Shown piece after piece: positions 35,219 to 49,047 of a DNA stretch of 64,000 nt. The notes under the pieces are model-generated. The model was not told the DNA's origin. It did no database searches and was given only the letters and a program-made list of their open reading frames with translations. The stretch lies in contig NC_035162.2 of NCBI RefSeq assembly GCF_001659605.2, positions 30,260,153 to 30,324,152 of the forward strand. Reading direction: 5' to 3'. The DNA comes from Manihot esculenta (taxonomy: Eukaryota; Streptophyta; Magnoliopsida; Malpighiales; Euphorbiaceae). A program made the position numbers and the translations under genes. Numbering within the stretch: position 1 is the stretch's first letter; each line of letters starts with the position of its first letter.

Positions 35219-37539
35219 TGTAACGACCCGAAAATCGGACCGCTACCGGCGCTAGGATCCGGGTCGACTTAAGGCCGCCGGGACCCGTAGCAAGCCTAAC
35301 ATACAACCTGAAAACCTGTTTAATCCCATACATGATCAACAACATACATAAAAATTTAAAACTTTTCTTTCACTCATATGCCAAACTCAACCTGTGCATG
35401 CACTGAACATACTCATAAACATAAACATGACCCCTCAGTGGGATCTCCTCAATACCCCAATGGGCAAAACATCATATGTTGAGTTGGTCTACATAAACAT
35501 TATAAAAGGTCTAAGATCATGTATTAAAAGGGATACCTCATACATAAAGTCAAGCACAATCTCTAATCCTCAAAAAACATTACATGACTGAAACTGTACT
35601 TTTACATAACATTAATACATTTATTATGTCCACACTATCTATTACATAACCAGACTTTATCACTCTTGTAAACCTCCTGGTCTACCCTGTACCTGCAATC
35701 CTGGGGAAAAATGGGAGAGGGGTGAGCTACTAGAGCCCAGTGAGCAGAATAATAAAACATTTTAAAACATATGATAACATGGAATGCATCACATCACAGC
35801 TAATCACATCAAGGATGGACTTGTCACCAATAGCCCTCTACATGGTCCAACTGTGCCAGAACGTAGAATGGGTCCTGGTCTTTCCCTTACTTATCATAAC
35901 ATAACAGTGTCCAACTGTGCCAGAACGTAGAATGGGTCCTGGTCTTTCCCTTACATAGTGCCAGCGTACGTAGAATGGGTCCCACTGGTCTTACATTCCG
36001 TACCGTACATATCACATCGTCATATCATAGATCGAGGGCTTTGGATCATTCAATATTCATCCACATCAACATATAAAATATGCAATGCAACATATTCATG
36101 AATTCTAATGCAAGCAACCTAATTCATCACATGGCATTCATGATGCATAAACATGCTCAAAATATACGATCAATTTGCTTAAAACATAAAGGTTTATTCC
36201 ACTCACCTCTAGATAGCTCTGACCAGACACTGGGGCAACAGACTCACTGCTGGGGTCCTCGGTTCCTCGGGTCCGAACCTACACAGGTGGACTCAAATGA
36301 GGGACCAAACAAACATGAACATAACTCTAAACTACTCCCCAAAAACCCCCTAAAACATCATGAAACAATCATAGAAAAACATGCAAGAGAGGGCTGGACA
36401 GGGCACTTTCGGCGGCAGGTTCGGCGGCCGAAAGTCCCTCTAGAGCCGAAAGTCAGGCAGGTTCGGCGGCACCTTCGGCGGCCGAAACTCCCAGACAGAG
36501 GCGAAACTCATGCATGTTCGGCGGCACTTTCGGCGGCCGAAACTCCCAGACAGAGACGAAAGTCTCCTTTCGGGGGCAAGCTTCGGCAGCCGAAGGCTGC
36601 CTCCACAAGCATGTTCAGCGGCCGAAAGTTCCTTCGGCTGCCGAACCCGGTTTCTCCCTTAGTGGCAGAAACTCAGCTCTTCTATGCACATTTGCCTCCA
36701 AAACTAACCAATCAAGCATAAACCTATTCTACAACATTCCCAATCATACACAAACAAGCATACAAGTTTCTAGGGGCATCAAACCATCAAAAACCCCAAC
36801 TACAACACCTCAAGCAACACACATTGTTCATAAACACATATCAAACCCATAAACCTAACTATGAGCTAAACATGCATTCTACTCCATAGATCCACTTAAA
36901 ACTTACTTAAAACATGAAATGAGCTTAAGATCGGCTCTTACCTCGTGGAGATCGAGAGAGAGACGACCTAACTCGGAGATGGGAGGGGTTGAGTTCCCTT
37001 GAACCTCAAAGCTCCAAAACTATGCTCAAAGCTTGAAAATCTTCAAAACAAAGTAAAAACTCATGAAAATCGAGTAGGATTGGAAGGAAAGAACTCAAAA
37101 TCGGTGAGGGACGGCGGAGAGCTCACCTTGGCCGGAAATGGGGAAAAAGCTCGCCCGTTTTCGGCTAAGGGACCCTTTTATAGTGGCTGGCCAGGCCACG
37201 TTCGGGGGCCGAACGTGCCTCCGCATGCATGCCATGTTCGGCGGCCGAACTTGAGGTTCGGCGGCCGAACCTGGACTTTCCTCACTTATGCTTTCGGGGG
37301 CCTAAAGGCGCTCCCGAAGGCATGCATGTTCGGCGGCCGAACTTGAGGTTCGGCGGCCGAACCTGAGTTTTCCTTCAAGGTTGTTTTTATGCAAAAACTC
37401 ATTTCCATTTTACTTAAAACCATGAAATACCTTAAAACATTTTATGAAAGAATGTTTCTACCCTACTAGAGGCTTCCGACATCCGAGATTTCCACCGGAC
37501 GGTAGGAATTCCGATACCGGAGTCTAGCCGGGTATTACA
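35219..37539 (-). repeat. 5' LTR of element 2 (right on + strand)
   Basis: 2321 bp, same ends and length as 27540-29860. It keeps the TATA-like motif (37175-37182, minus) and both palindrome clusters. One palindrome is altered (TTCAGCGGCCGAA at about 36614). Confidence 0.95.
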
Positions 37540-37544
37540 TTATG

Positions 37545-39255
37545 TTTTAAGCAAGCTTTAAGTTGATCTATGGGGTAGAAATGCATGTTTAGGTTAGTTG
37601 AGCTTTGTTAGGTTTTATGTGATTATATGGACAATGTATGATATATGTGTATGTTTGATGTGTTGTAGTTGGGGTTTAGGATAGTTTAAAGCCCCTAGGA
37701 GCTTATGTATGTATCTATGCATGTTTTGGTTGAGTTGTATGCTTGATAGGAAGGATTGGGAGGAAAGTGTGCAGTGAGGAGCTGAGTTTCTGCTTTTCGG
37801 GAGAAACCAGGTTCGGCAGCCGAAGGAACTTTCGGCCGCCGAACATGCTTGTGAAGGCCAGCCTTTCGGCAGCCAAAGCCTGCCCCCGAAAATGGACTTT
37901 CGTCTCTAGAGGGCACTTTCGGCCGCCGAAGGTGCCGCCGAACCTGCATGACTTTCGCCTCTGGAGGGACTTTCGGCCGCCGAACTTGCCGCCGAAAGTG
38001 CCCTGTTCAGCCTTCCTTTGCATGTTTTCTATGGATGTTTTGAGGTGTTTTAAGGGGATTTTTGGGGAGTATTTTAGGGTTATGTTTATGTTTGTTAGGT
38101 CCCTCATTTGAGTCCACCTGTGTAGGTTCGGACCCGAGGAACCGAGGACCCCAGCAGTGAGATAGCTGCTTTCGAGTCTTGTCAGAGCTAGCCAGAGGTG
38201 AGTGGAATAACTCTCTTTATGTTTTAAAGTAAATAAATAAAAGTTTCAGCATGATTCACGCATCATGAATGCCATGGGATATATTAGGGTGCTTGCATTA
38301 GAATGCACGAATATGTTGCATTGCATATTATGTTGTTAATGTGGATGGATGTTGGATGACCCATTGGTCCTCAGTATGATGAGATATGATATGATATGGA
38401 AGTCCAGGTGTGGCCTGCACTACGCCCCTGGCACTATGTAAGGGAAAGTCCGGGTGTGGCCTGCACTACGCCCCCGGCATTATTGGATATGCATGATATG
38501 TTATGTTTAAGGGAAAGACCAGGTGTGGCCTGCACTACGCTCCTGGCTTGATTGGATTATGATGAGGGCCATTGGTGACAAGTCCATCCTTGATGTGAAT
38601 TGTTTGTGCTGTGATGCATTCTATGATATCATATGTTCTAAATAATATGTTTTATTATTATACTCACTGGGCTCTAATAGCTCACCCCTCTCCCTTAACC
38701 CCCAGGTTTGCAGGTACAGGGTAGACCAGGAGGTCAGCAAGAGTAATGAAGTCATGGTCATGTAATAGCTAGTGTGGACATGATATATGTTAATATATTA
38801 TGTTTAGTACAGTCATGTAAAAGTATAGTATTGAATGCAATGTAATGATGTTTATGAAAGTTTAGAGTTGTGCTTGACCATAGTATGTTGTTTATCCCTT
38901 TTAGTACATGATCATAGATGTTTAATGATGTTTATGTTTAACCAAGCTTAATATATGATGTGATACCCCATTGGAGCTTTTGTTGAGGGCTCCAGTGAGT
39001 GGTTTATATTTATGGTTATGTGCATGCACAGGTTATGTGCATGCACAGGTTAAGCTTGGTAAAGGAAAGGAAAGAATGTTTACAGTTATGTTGATGGATG
39101 AATGAAAAGAAAAGTTCAAATGTTTATGTATGTGTTGATCATGTATGGGATTTAACAGGTTTTCAGGATGAATGTTAGGCTTGCTATGGGTCCCGGCGGC
39201 CTTAAGCCGACCCGGATCCTAGCGCCGGTAGCGGTTCGATTTTTAGGTCGTTATA
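37545..39255 (+). repeat. 5' LTR of element 1, second part
   Basis: Resumes after element 2 at TTTTAAGCAAGC and corresponds to 55338-57049. It holds palindromes at about 37800-37995, three inverted CCAGG..CCTGG-type segments (about 38400-38540) and a duplicated GGTTATGTGCATGCACA (about 39015-39050) absent from the 3' LTR. It ends ...GTCGTTATA, with TA replacing the canonical CA. Confidence 0.92.
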
Positions 39256-39258
39256 GAT

Positions 39259-39270
39259 TGGTATCAGAGC
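39259..39270 (+). other. Primer binding site of element 1
   Basis: TGGTATCAGAGC three bases after the LTR end, complementary to initiator tRNA-Met. Confidence 0.9.
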
Positions 39271-39527
39271 CCTAGGTTCATATGGTCGGACCTAGAGTGT
39301 CGGGCTCATAGATGTTATAGAAGGTCAAGCATAATAGGAAGATCATGTCCACTAGGATAGGATGTAGAGTCCTGTCTTGTATGATGATGTGAAATGCCAT
39401 GATTATATGCATGTGCATTAATGATATGTTATGATATGTGAGGTATGTGATGCGGGTTCATGTGTTTGCACATGAACCATTTGATGCTAATGTTCTATGT
39501 GTTGTGTGCTGTTTTTCAGTAAACAGG

Positions 39528-40118
39528 ATGAGAGGAACTCGTCGATCTGCACGATTGACTGGAGTACCACCCCAGGACGAGGGCACTGATGCCCGTCCTC
39601 CTGCATTGCCTAGGGCAATGTCTAGCAGGTCCAGCAGAGAAAGAGCGGTAAGAGACCCTAGAAGGTCTTTGGATCTGGGTAGAAGCAGATCAGTGAGGGG
39701 AACTGTGCAAGGGGATATGTCAGAGGATGTGGGGGATCAGATGGATGTGGATCAGAGGAGGGATGGCAATCTCGGAGTAAGTATGTCGGAAGAGGGAATG
39801 GGAGAGTCTCAAGGAGGCACTCAGGCCTCGGGATTTGTGCAGCCACCTTATTACCCACCCTTTTCACATAATCCCGGGTATTCGATGGGAGGTACATCGG
39901 ATTACCCCAGTTTTAACCCTTATCACTCTCAGATGCCATACCCACCTTTCTACCCACCGTACCCACAGTACCCCATGTACCCACCCCCACCTTTCTATCC
40001 AGGAACAGCAAACCCTACCCCAGGGGATGCTGCACCTCCTCCACCACCAGCAGCACCTACTGCCCCAATGACCCAAGACCCCAAGCCTAGCTCATCTGGG
40101 GGAGCAAGGTCAAGATGA
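39528..40118 (+). pseudogene. N-terminal Gag of element 1, frameshifted
   Basis: Starts [19 protein letters not shown] with a Pro/Tyr-rich C-terminal half. Compared with element 2, one base is missing shortly before the conserved ATGACNGA, so this frame ends at TGA 40116-40118, overlapping the ATG of the next frame at 40115. Confidence 0.8.
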
Positions 40119-41688
40119 CCGATTACATGAAGCTGGGAGCTCCCCAGTTTGAGACCGGTGATGACCCGTTTGTGTACCTAGAGAGGGTCAAGACAATTAC
40201 AGATGAGATAGGAGCGGATGACAGTAGAGCCATTCAGATGGCTGGGTTCACATTAAAATGCAAAAAGGCCCGAGAGTGGTTTAAGAACTATGTGAACTCG
40301 AGGTTGGACAGCCTATCCTGGGAGGAGTTTGCCAATGAGTTTGCAGGATGGGCTTTCCCTGACAGTTCCAGGGAGTTGAAAATGATTGAATTTGAGCAGT
40401 TGAGGCAGACAGATGAAATGAGCGTGGATGACTATACAGACAGATTCTTGGAGCTGTTGCCGTATGCTGGGCAGAATCTGGACACAGATCAGAGGAAGTC
40501 AAGGAGGTATATCATGAGGCTCCATTCCAGATATTCCTCCTTGATTCTGTCAGCAGAGAGGGAGAGTTTCCATGCCATAGTGGATATGGCTCGGAGGATG
40601 GAGGCTAGTGCTATCATCGAAGGAAAAGTCAAGCAGTCTGTGGCACAGCCTTCTGGTTCCAAGACCCCAGGAGGGGGTAGGTTAGACCCTTCTTCTCTGA
40701 GTTTAGGCAGTAAGAAGTGGGACAGAGGCTCCCGGAAGTCCAAGAAGAACAAGTTCTGGAGCAAGATCAAATCAGGTCTGGGATTAGGAAGTGGCTCGAG
40801 CTCGGGTGCAAGTGTTACAGCATGTTTGAAGTGTGGGAAGCCGCACAAGGGAGTATGTCTAGTTGGGATGACAGCTTGCTTCAGATGTGGGCAGGAGGGA
40901 CACATGGCACGGGAGTGTCCTAGAGTAGCTTCTATGGTACAGTCTCAGCAGACAGCTTCTGGTAGTGTGACTCAGCCAACAGCTCTAGCTGCGACTCAGG
41001 CTAGTAGCAGAGGCAGAGGGAGAGGGGCAGCCTCTTCTTCAGCGGGTTTCAGAGGTGAGGGTCTGTCAGCTCCAGCACGGATCTTCACCATGACTCAGCA
41101 GGAGGCAAACACATCCAACACCGTGGTGTCAGGTAATATCATCATTGGTTGTTCTGATGTGTATGCATTAATGGACCCTGGTGCATCTCATTCTTTCATT
41201 GCTCCGAGGGCCGTCGAGAGGTTGGGATTGATGGTCTCTGGGTTAGAGTGTCCCCTATGGGTCAGTGGACCCAAGTGTGACCCGTCAGTGGCAGAGTCAA
41301 TCTGCCAGTATAGTCCAGTTTTTGTGGAGGGAAGATGCCTATCCGCCGACCTTGTGGTTCTAGATTTGACAGATTTTGACGTCATTCTAGGGATGGATTG
41401 GCTATCTACCCATGGTGCTACCTTGGACTGCAGAGATAAGGTAGTCAAGTTCAGATGTCAGGATGGGTCAGAGGTTGTCTTCAGAGGAGACAGGGGGAGT
41501 ACACCTAGAGGTTTGATATCAGCCCTTCAGGCTCGTAGGCTACTCAGGAGGGGTTGTCAGGGTTTTCTAGCTCATGTAAGAGAGCTGGATAGTCATGTCA
41601 GAGTGCCCGCCTCAGTGCCCGTGGTTAGTGAGTTCTTAGATGTGTTCCCAGACGAGCTGCCAGGTTTACCACCTAATAGGGAGATAGA
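40115..41688 (+). pseudogene. Gag-protease part of element 1, interrupted by element 3
   Basis: Encodes Gag (MTDYMKLGAPQFETGDDPF...), two zinc knuckles (CLKCGKPHKGVC and [14 protein letters not shown]) and a protease with DPGAS. The frame is open until 41688, inside the protease-RT linker (LPGLPPNREI), where element 3 is inserted. ATAGA at 41684-41688 is the left target duplication. The frame continues without damage at 51763 if the insert is removed. Confidence 0.9.
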
Positions 41689-43873
41689 TGTAATACCCGG
41701 CTAGAGTCCGGCACCAGAATTCTTGTCGTCCGGTGGACTCCGGGATGTCGGAATCCTCTAGAGGGTAGGAGATATGAGGTTTTCACGAATGTTGTGTGGT
41801 TTATTGTGTTACAGATAAATGGAACCAAGTTTTGAGTTGAAATGAACCAAGGCAGAGGAGCCAAGTTCGGCCGCCGAAGATAAGTTCGGCCGCCGAAAGT
41901 GCCCAATGTTCGGCTTCCGAATTCAGGTTCGGCCCCCGAATGTTGCATGGTTTTGCATGCGATTCGGCAGCCGAAGCTGAGTTGCTTAGCCAGCAGTTTT
42001 GTATCCCTGAGTCAGCATTTTGGACAGGTGTTATCACCAGATCATGTCCAGAAGTTGGCCACGTCTCCCCTGGTTTATTTGCTGAGTTTGAGCAGCTCAT
42101 GCAGAGTGTTTTGATCGTTCACAAGGGTTTGAATGTTTTGAAGCAAAAGCTAAGTGTTTGAGAGAGTTTGAGAGGTTAAGAAGAGTTGGTCCGTTTTCCC
42201 GTGTTCAGAGTGTTTAGCTTCTTGCTTCAGGAGGTAAGTGATGCTTTTGACCATGGGTCTATGTTTTCTGCAGGTTTTATGGGAATTGGGGAGAGAGAGA
42301 TGCATGTTGAGGTTTTAAATGGGAGTGTTGATGATTTATGCATGTATACATGATTATGTGTTATGTTTGTTTTGTTGTTTGGGGTTATTAGATAGTTTTG
42401 GACCCCTGTGACCATATACTTGAGTATATGTGAGTTGAGTAGAGGAGGTAGGCATGTTTGGAGAGATTGAAGGGAAGGAAGAGATGGTTTGCCGTTGAAG
42501 CTGAGTTCTGGATGAACTCAGGTTCGGCAGCCGAAGGTTCCTTCGGCCGCCGAACCTCTTGCATGGTGGCTTGGCTGCCACAGCCTGTTTTGCATGTTCG
42601 GCTCTGTTTGGGGGATTCGGCCGCCGAAGGTGCCGCCGAAGGTGCTTGAGTTTCGTCTCTGGAGAGGACATTCGGCCGCCGAACCTGCCGCCGAAAGTGT
42701 CCTGTCCAGCTTTCTTTTGCATGCTTTGCATGGATAGTTGAGTGAGTTTAAGGGGATTCTTGGGGAAGTTTAATAGAGTTGTTCTTAAGCTAGTTTTGGT
42801 CCCTCATTTGAGTCTATCTGTATAGGTACAGACCAGAGGAACCAGAGAGAGCAGCAGTGAGTACTACTCCAGAGGTTCAGAGCCTGCAGAGTCAGTCAGT
42901 CTAGATAGCCAGAGGTGAGTGGAACTAAACTTATGACTTTTAATTGAACCATAAACTGCTTTTAGCATTTCTCATGCATCATGTTTATGCCATAGGTTGA
43001 TTGCATTAGTAGTCACGAATATGTTGCATTGCATTGTTATTTGGTGATGTGAGTGAATACTGAATGATCCAATAGTCTCAGACAGGAAGTCCAGGAGCCT
43101 TTGACTACGCCCTGGCACGTATAGCAAAGTCCAGGAGCCTTTGACTACGCCCTGGCAGGTATATAGCAAAGTCCAGGAGCCTTTGACTACGCCCTGGCAA
43201 TGGTAAGTACAGAGGTGTTATATACACATATACATATATGACAGGAAGACCAGGTGCTCGATTCTACGCCCTGGCACAGAGTTACTGGGACTATGTGGTG
43301 ACAGGTTTACTCTTGATGTGGCTTGTCTGTGATATGGTGCATTCCATGAGATCATATTTTACTGAGATGTTTTACTGTTCTACTCACTGGGCTATAGAGC
43401 TCATCCCACTCCCTTAACCCCAGTTTTGCAAGTTCAGTGTACAGTGTACAGGGACAGTCCAGTAGAGTACAGGAAAAGTAAAGCGATCTGTAATAGCTTA
43501 GAGTGGACATGTAATATTAACGAGATGTAATAGTTGTTGCTTGACCTAGTGATGTATGTTTTGTACATGATCTGTATATGTATATATGTTTTCCTGTATG
43601 TGAAAACCAGGCTTAACAGGTATGAGTTAACCCATCTAGCGCAAGCTCTAGTCAGGGATACAGAGTACAGAGTACATGAGTACAGAGTACAGAGATAGTG
43701 CATGCACAGGTTAAGCCTTGGTTCAGAAAAGAGTTTTATTTTCACAGAAAATGTATGATCATGTATGAGGTTTACAGGTACACAGAGAGTATAGCAGGCT
43801 TGCTACGGGTTCTGGCGGCCTTAAGCCGACCTGAATCCTAGCGCCGGTGACGGTCCATTTTGGGGTCGTTACA
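41689..43873 (+). repeat. 5' LTR of element 3
   Basis: From TGTAATACCCGGCTAGAGTC to GGGTCGTTACA. Palindromes TTCGGC(C/A)GCCGAA occur at about 41865-41975 and 42520-42695. Three AAGTCCAGGAGCCTTTGACT repeats lie at about 43085-43200. Confidence 0.95.
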
Positions 43874-43876
43874 GAT

Positions 43877-43888
43877 TGGTATCAGAGC
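43877..43888 (+). other. Primer binding site of element 3
   Basis: TGGTATCAGAGC, three bases (GAT) after the LTR end. Confidence 0.9.
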
Positions 43889-44092
43889 CAGGTTCACATG
43901 ATCGGACCTATAGAGAGAGTGTTGGGCTCAGACAGGTTAGAAGTGGTCAAGCACAATAGGAAATCATGTCCACTAGGATAGGGTCTTGAGTCCTATCTGC
44001 TATGATATGCCATGAGTGTTGTATGTGTATGTTTGATATGTGATGTTTATGTGCTAAAGTGGTATGGTATATGTTGTGTTTCCAGAATAAAG

Positions 44093-47000
44093 ATGCGAGG
44101 AACTCGTCGATCAGCTCGATTGACTGGAGTCCCACCAGAGAATGAGAGACCAGCTGCTCGTCCTCCTGCATTGCCAAGGGCAAGGTCTCAGAGATCTAGC
44201 AGGGAAGGTACGTCAATAGACCCTAGAAGGTCTGTTGACGAGAGCAGAAGAGGAACAGTTAGGGGAGGAAGATCAGAGGAAAGGAGGGAAGCTATGGAGA
44301 TTGATCAGTCTAGAGATGACAGTATGGGTCTAGGCAGTTTTCAGGAAGGTATGGGAGAGTCGCAGGGAGGTGCTCAGACCTCAGGTTTTGGCTATCCAGA
44401 GTATCCGATGGGAGGTATGTCGGAGTACTCGAGTTTTGTGCCATATCCTCCTTATATGCCTTATCCTTACTATCCACCATATCCTATGTATCCCTCTTCC
44501 CCTACCTATCCAAGTGCAGCACACCTAGAGCCAAATGACCCAGTACTACCACCAGAACCAGTAGCCCCTGTTGTTGCCAGACATGAACCTAGCTCATCTG
44601 GAGGTAAAGTCCAAATGACGGAGTACTTGAAATTGGATGCTCCTAAATACAACACAGGAGATGATCCATTTGATTACCTCAGAGCAGTTAGGATGATAAC
44701 CGGTGAATTGGGAGCAGATGATAGGAGAGCCATTGAGATGGCAGGTTTCACATTAAAATGCAAGAAGGCCAGAGAATGGTTTAAGAATTATGTGGAGCCT
44801 AGAATGGACAGCATGTCATGGGGAGAGTTCGCCAATGAGTTTGCAGGGTGGGCTTTTCCTGACAGTTCGAGGGAGATGAAAGTAATTGAATTTGAACAGT
44901 TAAGACAGACAGATGAGATGAGTGTTGATGAATTCACAGATAAGTTCCTGGATCTGCTTCAGTACGTGGGTCAAGCCTATGATACTGATCAGAAGAAAGC
45001 AAGGAGATATACGATGAGATTGCATCCCAGGTATGCTTCCTTGATTCTTCCAGCAGAAAAGGAGAGTTTCCATACCATAGTAGACGCAGCCAGAAAAATG
45101 GAAGCTAGTGCCAATATTCAGAAACAGTCAAAGGCACAGGCTTCGGGTTCTAAAGCCCCCACTCCAAGTAGTAAAAGATGGGATAGAGCCAAAGGAACAA
45201 AGAGTAAGTTTTGGAGTAAAGTCAAGTCAGGTCTGGGAATAGGCAGTGGCTCAAGCTCTGGCACAGCTCCAGTCTGCAGACGATGCGGAAAACCACATGG
45301 AGGAGTTTGTCGGTTGGGATCTACAGCTTGTTTTCGATGTGGACAGGAAGGGCATATTGCTCGGGATTGTCCGCAGATGACTTTTGCACCATCCCAGCAG
45401 ATGAGTTCAGGCAGTGTGGTACAGCCAGTTGTACGGCCAGCAGCTCCAGTCATGCCTCAGAGTAGTGGCAGAGGTAGAGGGAGAGGGGTAGCCTCTACTT
45501 CAGCAGCAGGTTCCCGAGGTGGAAATCCGGTAGCCCCAGCACGGATTTTCACAGTGACACAGGAGGAGGCTAACACGTCGAACACAGTGGTGTCAGGTAA
45601 TCTCATCATTGGGTGTTCAGATGTGTATGCTTTGATGGACCCCGGTGCTTCTCATTCCTTTATTGCTTCGAGAGCCATAGAGCGATTGGGTTTGATCAGT
45701 TCTGAGTTAGAGTATCCTCTCTGGGTCAGTGGACCTAGATGTGACCCATCAGTGGCAGTGTCAGTCTGTCGTTTCAGTCCAGTGTTTGTCGAGGGTAGAT
45801 ACCTTCCAGCTGACCTTGTGGTTCTAGATTTGACGGATTTTGATGTCATTCTAGGGATGGATTGGTTATCTACATATAGTGCTACGTTGGACTGTCGAGA
45901 GAAGTTAGTGAGTCTCAGAGACCAGGATGGGTCAGAGTGTGTCTTCAGAGGAGACAGGAGAGGTACACCCAGAGGTATGATTTCAGCCCTTCAGGCTCGT
46001 CGTTTGCTTAGGAGGGGTTGTCAGGGGTTTCTAGCTCATGTGAGAGAGCTAGACAGTCAGGTGAGGGAACCAGCCACAGTACCAGTAGTCCGAGAGTTTC
46101 TCGATGTGTTCCCAGACGATTTGCCAGGACTACCACCTGATAGGGAGATAGGGTTTGAAATTGAATTACTGCCAGGTACCAGACCTATCTCTATTCCTCC
46201 CTACAGGATGGCGCCAGCTGAGTTAACAGAGTTGAAAGAACAGTTGCAGGACTTGGTAGATAAGGGTTTCATCCGCCCTAGTACCTCACCTTGGGGTGCT
46301 CCAGTGCTCTTTGTCAGAAAGAAGGATGGATCCCTTAGACTTTGTATCGACTACAGACAGTTGAACAAGGTCACTATCAAGAATAGGTACCCCTTACCTC
46401 GGATTGATGATCTATTTGACCAGCTAGCTGGAGCAGGTTGTTTCTCGAAAATAGATCTGAGATCTGGGTATCATCAGTTGAGAGTCAGAGAGGCAGATGT
46501 GCCTAAGACAGCTTTCCGGACCAGATATGGGCATTATGAGTTCTTAGTGATGCCGTTCGGGTTGACTAACGCCCCTGCAGCATTTATGGATCTCATGAAC
46601 AGGGTATTCAGTGAGTTTCTGGATCACTTTGTCATTGTGTTTATCGATGATATCTTAGTGTATTCCAGAAATGCAGAGGAGCATGCCCAGCATCTGAGGA
46701 TTGTTCTGCAGACACTGAGAGAGCATGGTTTATATGCCAAATTCTCGAAGTGTGAGTTTTGGTTACGGAGCATTGCCTTCTTGGGACATGTGGTATCAGC
46801 AGAGGGTATTGAGGTAGACCCTAAGAAGATAGAGGCTGTAGCTAACTGGCCCAGACCCATGACAGTGACTGAGATTAAAAGCTTTCTGAGACTGGCAGGT
46901 TACTACAGGAGGTTCGTTCAGAACTTCTCAAAGATAGCAGCTCCGATGACCAAATTGACTCAGAAAAACCAGAAGTTTATCTGGTCAGACCAGTGTGAAG

Positions 47001-47098
47001 AGAGCTTTGAGGAGCTCAAGAGGAGATTGACAACAGCACCAGTGTTAGCTCTGCCTGTCAGTAATGAAGAGTTCACAGTGTTCTGTGATGCATCTTGA
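44093..47098 (+). pseudogene. Gag-Pol of element 3, N-terminal part up to a premature stop
   Basis: Here the Gag N-terminus ([17 protein letters not shown]) is fused in one frame to Gag, zinc knuckles ([12 protein letters not shown] and [14 protein letters not shown]), protease (DPGAS) and RT (FIDDILVYS). It stops at TGA 47096-47098, right after FCDAS of RNase H, where the two sister elements have Arg. A C-to-T change in a CpG (CGA to TGA) explains it. The start chosen is the ATG shared by all three elements, although the frame is open upstream to 44012. Confidence 0.9.
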
Positions 47099-48982
47099 GT
47101 GGGATTGGGTTGTGTATTGATGCAGAGTGATAGAGTAATAGCTTATGCTTCTAGACAGTTGAAGAAGCACGAGTTGAATTACCCTACCCATGACCTAGAG
47201 ATGGCAGCAGTTATCTTTGCACTTAAGATGTGGCGGCATTACCTCTACGGGGTTAAATGCGAGATCTTCACCGATCACAAGAGTTTACAGTACATCTTAA
47301 GTCAGAGAGAGCTCAATTTGCGGCAGAGAAGGTGGGTTGAATTGCTCAGTGATTATGATTGTAAAATCCAGTATCATCCGGGTAAGGCGAATGTTGTCGC
47401 AGACGCCCTAAGCCGGAAGTCACTAGGCAGTTTATCCCATATAGCAGCAGAGCGGAGACCAGTTGTGATGGAGCTTTATAAGCTCTTTGACGAGGGATTA
47501 CAGCTAGAGTTGTCTGGTACAGGTGCGTTGATAGCACAGATGAGAGTGACACCTGTGTTTCTGGAGCAGATAGCTCAGAGACAGCATGAGGACCCTGAGT
47601 TGATGAAAATTGCCAGGACTGTTCAGTCAGGCAATAGTGTAGAGTTCAGATTTGACAGCAAAGGGATCCTTCGCTATGGGAGTCGACTTTGTGTACCAGA
47701 TAGGAGCAGTGTGAAGGAAAACATTATGAGGGAAGCTCATAATGCGAGGTATAGTGTTCACCCAGGAGCCACCAAGATGTATCAGGATCTGAAAAGGGTC
47801 TATTGGTGGCCAGCCATGAAGAAAGAAGTGGCGCAGTTCGTGACAGCCTGTGAGGTTTGTCAGAGGGTGAAATTAGAGCATCAGAAACCAGCCGGAATGC
47901 TTAACCCATTACCGATTCCAGAGTGGAAATGGGAGAACATAGCCATGGATTTTGTAGTGGGTTTACCAGTAGCGTCCAACAGGATAGACTCGATATGGGT
48001 GATTGTGGACAGACTCACGAAATCTGCTCATTTTCTTCCAGTACGGAGTAACTATTCTGTGGATAAGTTGGCACAGGTCTATCTGGATGAGATAGTGAGA
48101 TTACATGGAGTTCCAGTGTCTATAGTGTCAGACAGAGGACCTCAGTTTACCTCCTGCTTTTGGCGGAGCCTGCAAAGTGCGATGGGCACGAGATTGGATT
48201 TTAGTACTGCTTTCCACCCACAGACTGATGGACAGTCAGAAAGGACCATCCAGACCATAGAGGATATGCTTCGACTATGTGTGTTAGACTTTGGCAGTTC
48301 TTGGAGGCAGCATCTACCTTTGGTGGAGTTTGCCTACAATAACAGCCATCATGCGAGCATCGGGATGGCTCCTTATGAAGCTTTGTATGGGAGGAAGTGC
48401 AGATCCCCTGTTTGCTGGGAAGAGGTAGGAGAGAAAGCTCTTGCAGGGCCAGAGTTAGTAGACATTACCAGTAGAATGGTGCCCATGATCAGAGAGAGAA
48501 TCAGAACAGCTCAGAGTAGACAGAAAAGTTATGCAGACGTTCGCAGAAAGCAGTTAGAGTTTCAAGAGGGTAATTGGGTATTGCTAAAAGTGTCTCCAAT
48601 GAAAGGAGTGGTTCGTTTTGGAAAGAAAGGTAAATTAGCTCCACGATATATTGGACCCTTTGAGGTGTTGCAAAGGATCGGAAATGTGTCGTATAAGCTG
48701 GATTTACCTGCTTCTATGGAGAGGATTCACCCGGTATTTCATGTTTCTATGCTACGACAGTTTGTGTCAGATCCGAATCAGGTTCTGAGTGAGCCTGAGG
48801 TAGAGATTCATACAGATCTCACCTATATAGAGCAGCCAGTACGGATTTTGGACATGCAGATCAGACAGCTAAGGAACAAGGAGATTCCGATGGTGAAAGT
48901 TCTATGGAACCACCATAATCTAGAAGAGTGCACTTGGGAGACGCGGGAGTCTATGCTCCAGCAATATCCATATTTGTTTTGA
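47099..48982 (+). pseudogene. Gag-Pol of element 3, RNase H-integrase-chromodomain part
   Basis: Continues in the same frame after the stop: GLGCVLMQ of RNase [10 protein letters not shown], the integrase zinc-binding region, the catalytic D,D,E motifs ([23 protein letters not shown]), a GPF module and a chromodomain ([17 protein letters not shown]), ending QQYPYLF. It has no start codon of its own, so it would need readthrough. Confidence 0.9.
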
Positions 48983-49047
48983 GGTTAGTTTTCTCCGTTT
49001 CATATGTTAATTGTGTGTTTTAGGAACCTTCGAGGACGAATGTTCTT

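Larger units (their letters stand above)
27540..37539 (-). mobile_element. Complete Tekay-like chromovirus (element 2), 10,000 bp
   Basis: Inserted into the 5' LTR of element 1 on the opposite strand. Flanked by TTATG (27535-27539 and 37540-37544); the intact 3' LTR of element 1 shows the empty site near 55330. Two LTRs of 2321 bp each (27540-29860 and 35219-37539) differ at about twenty positions by eye, so the insertion is fairly recent. Primer site and polypurine tract are present. Gag-pol is open except for one TGA near the Gag N-terminus. Confidence 0.95.
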
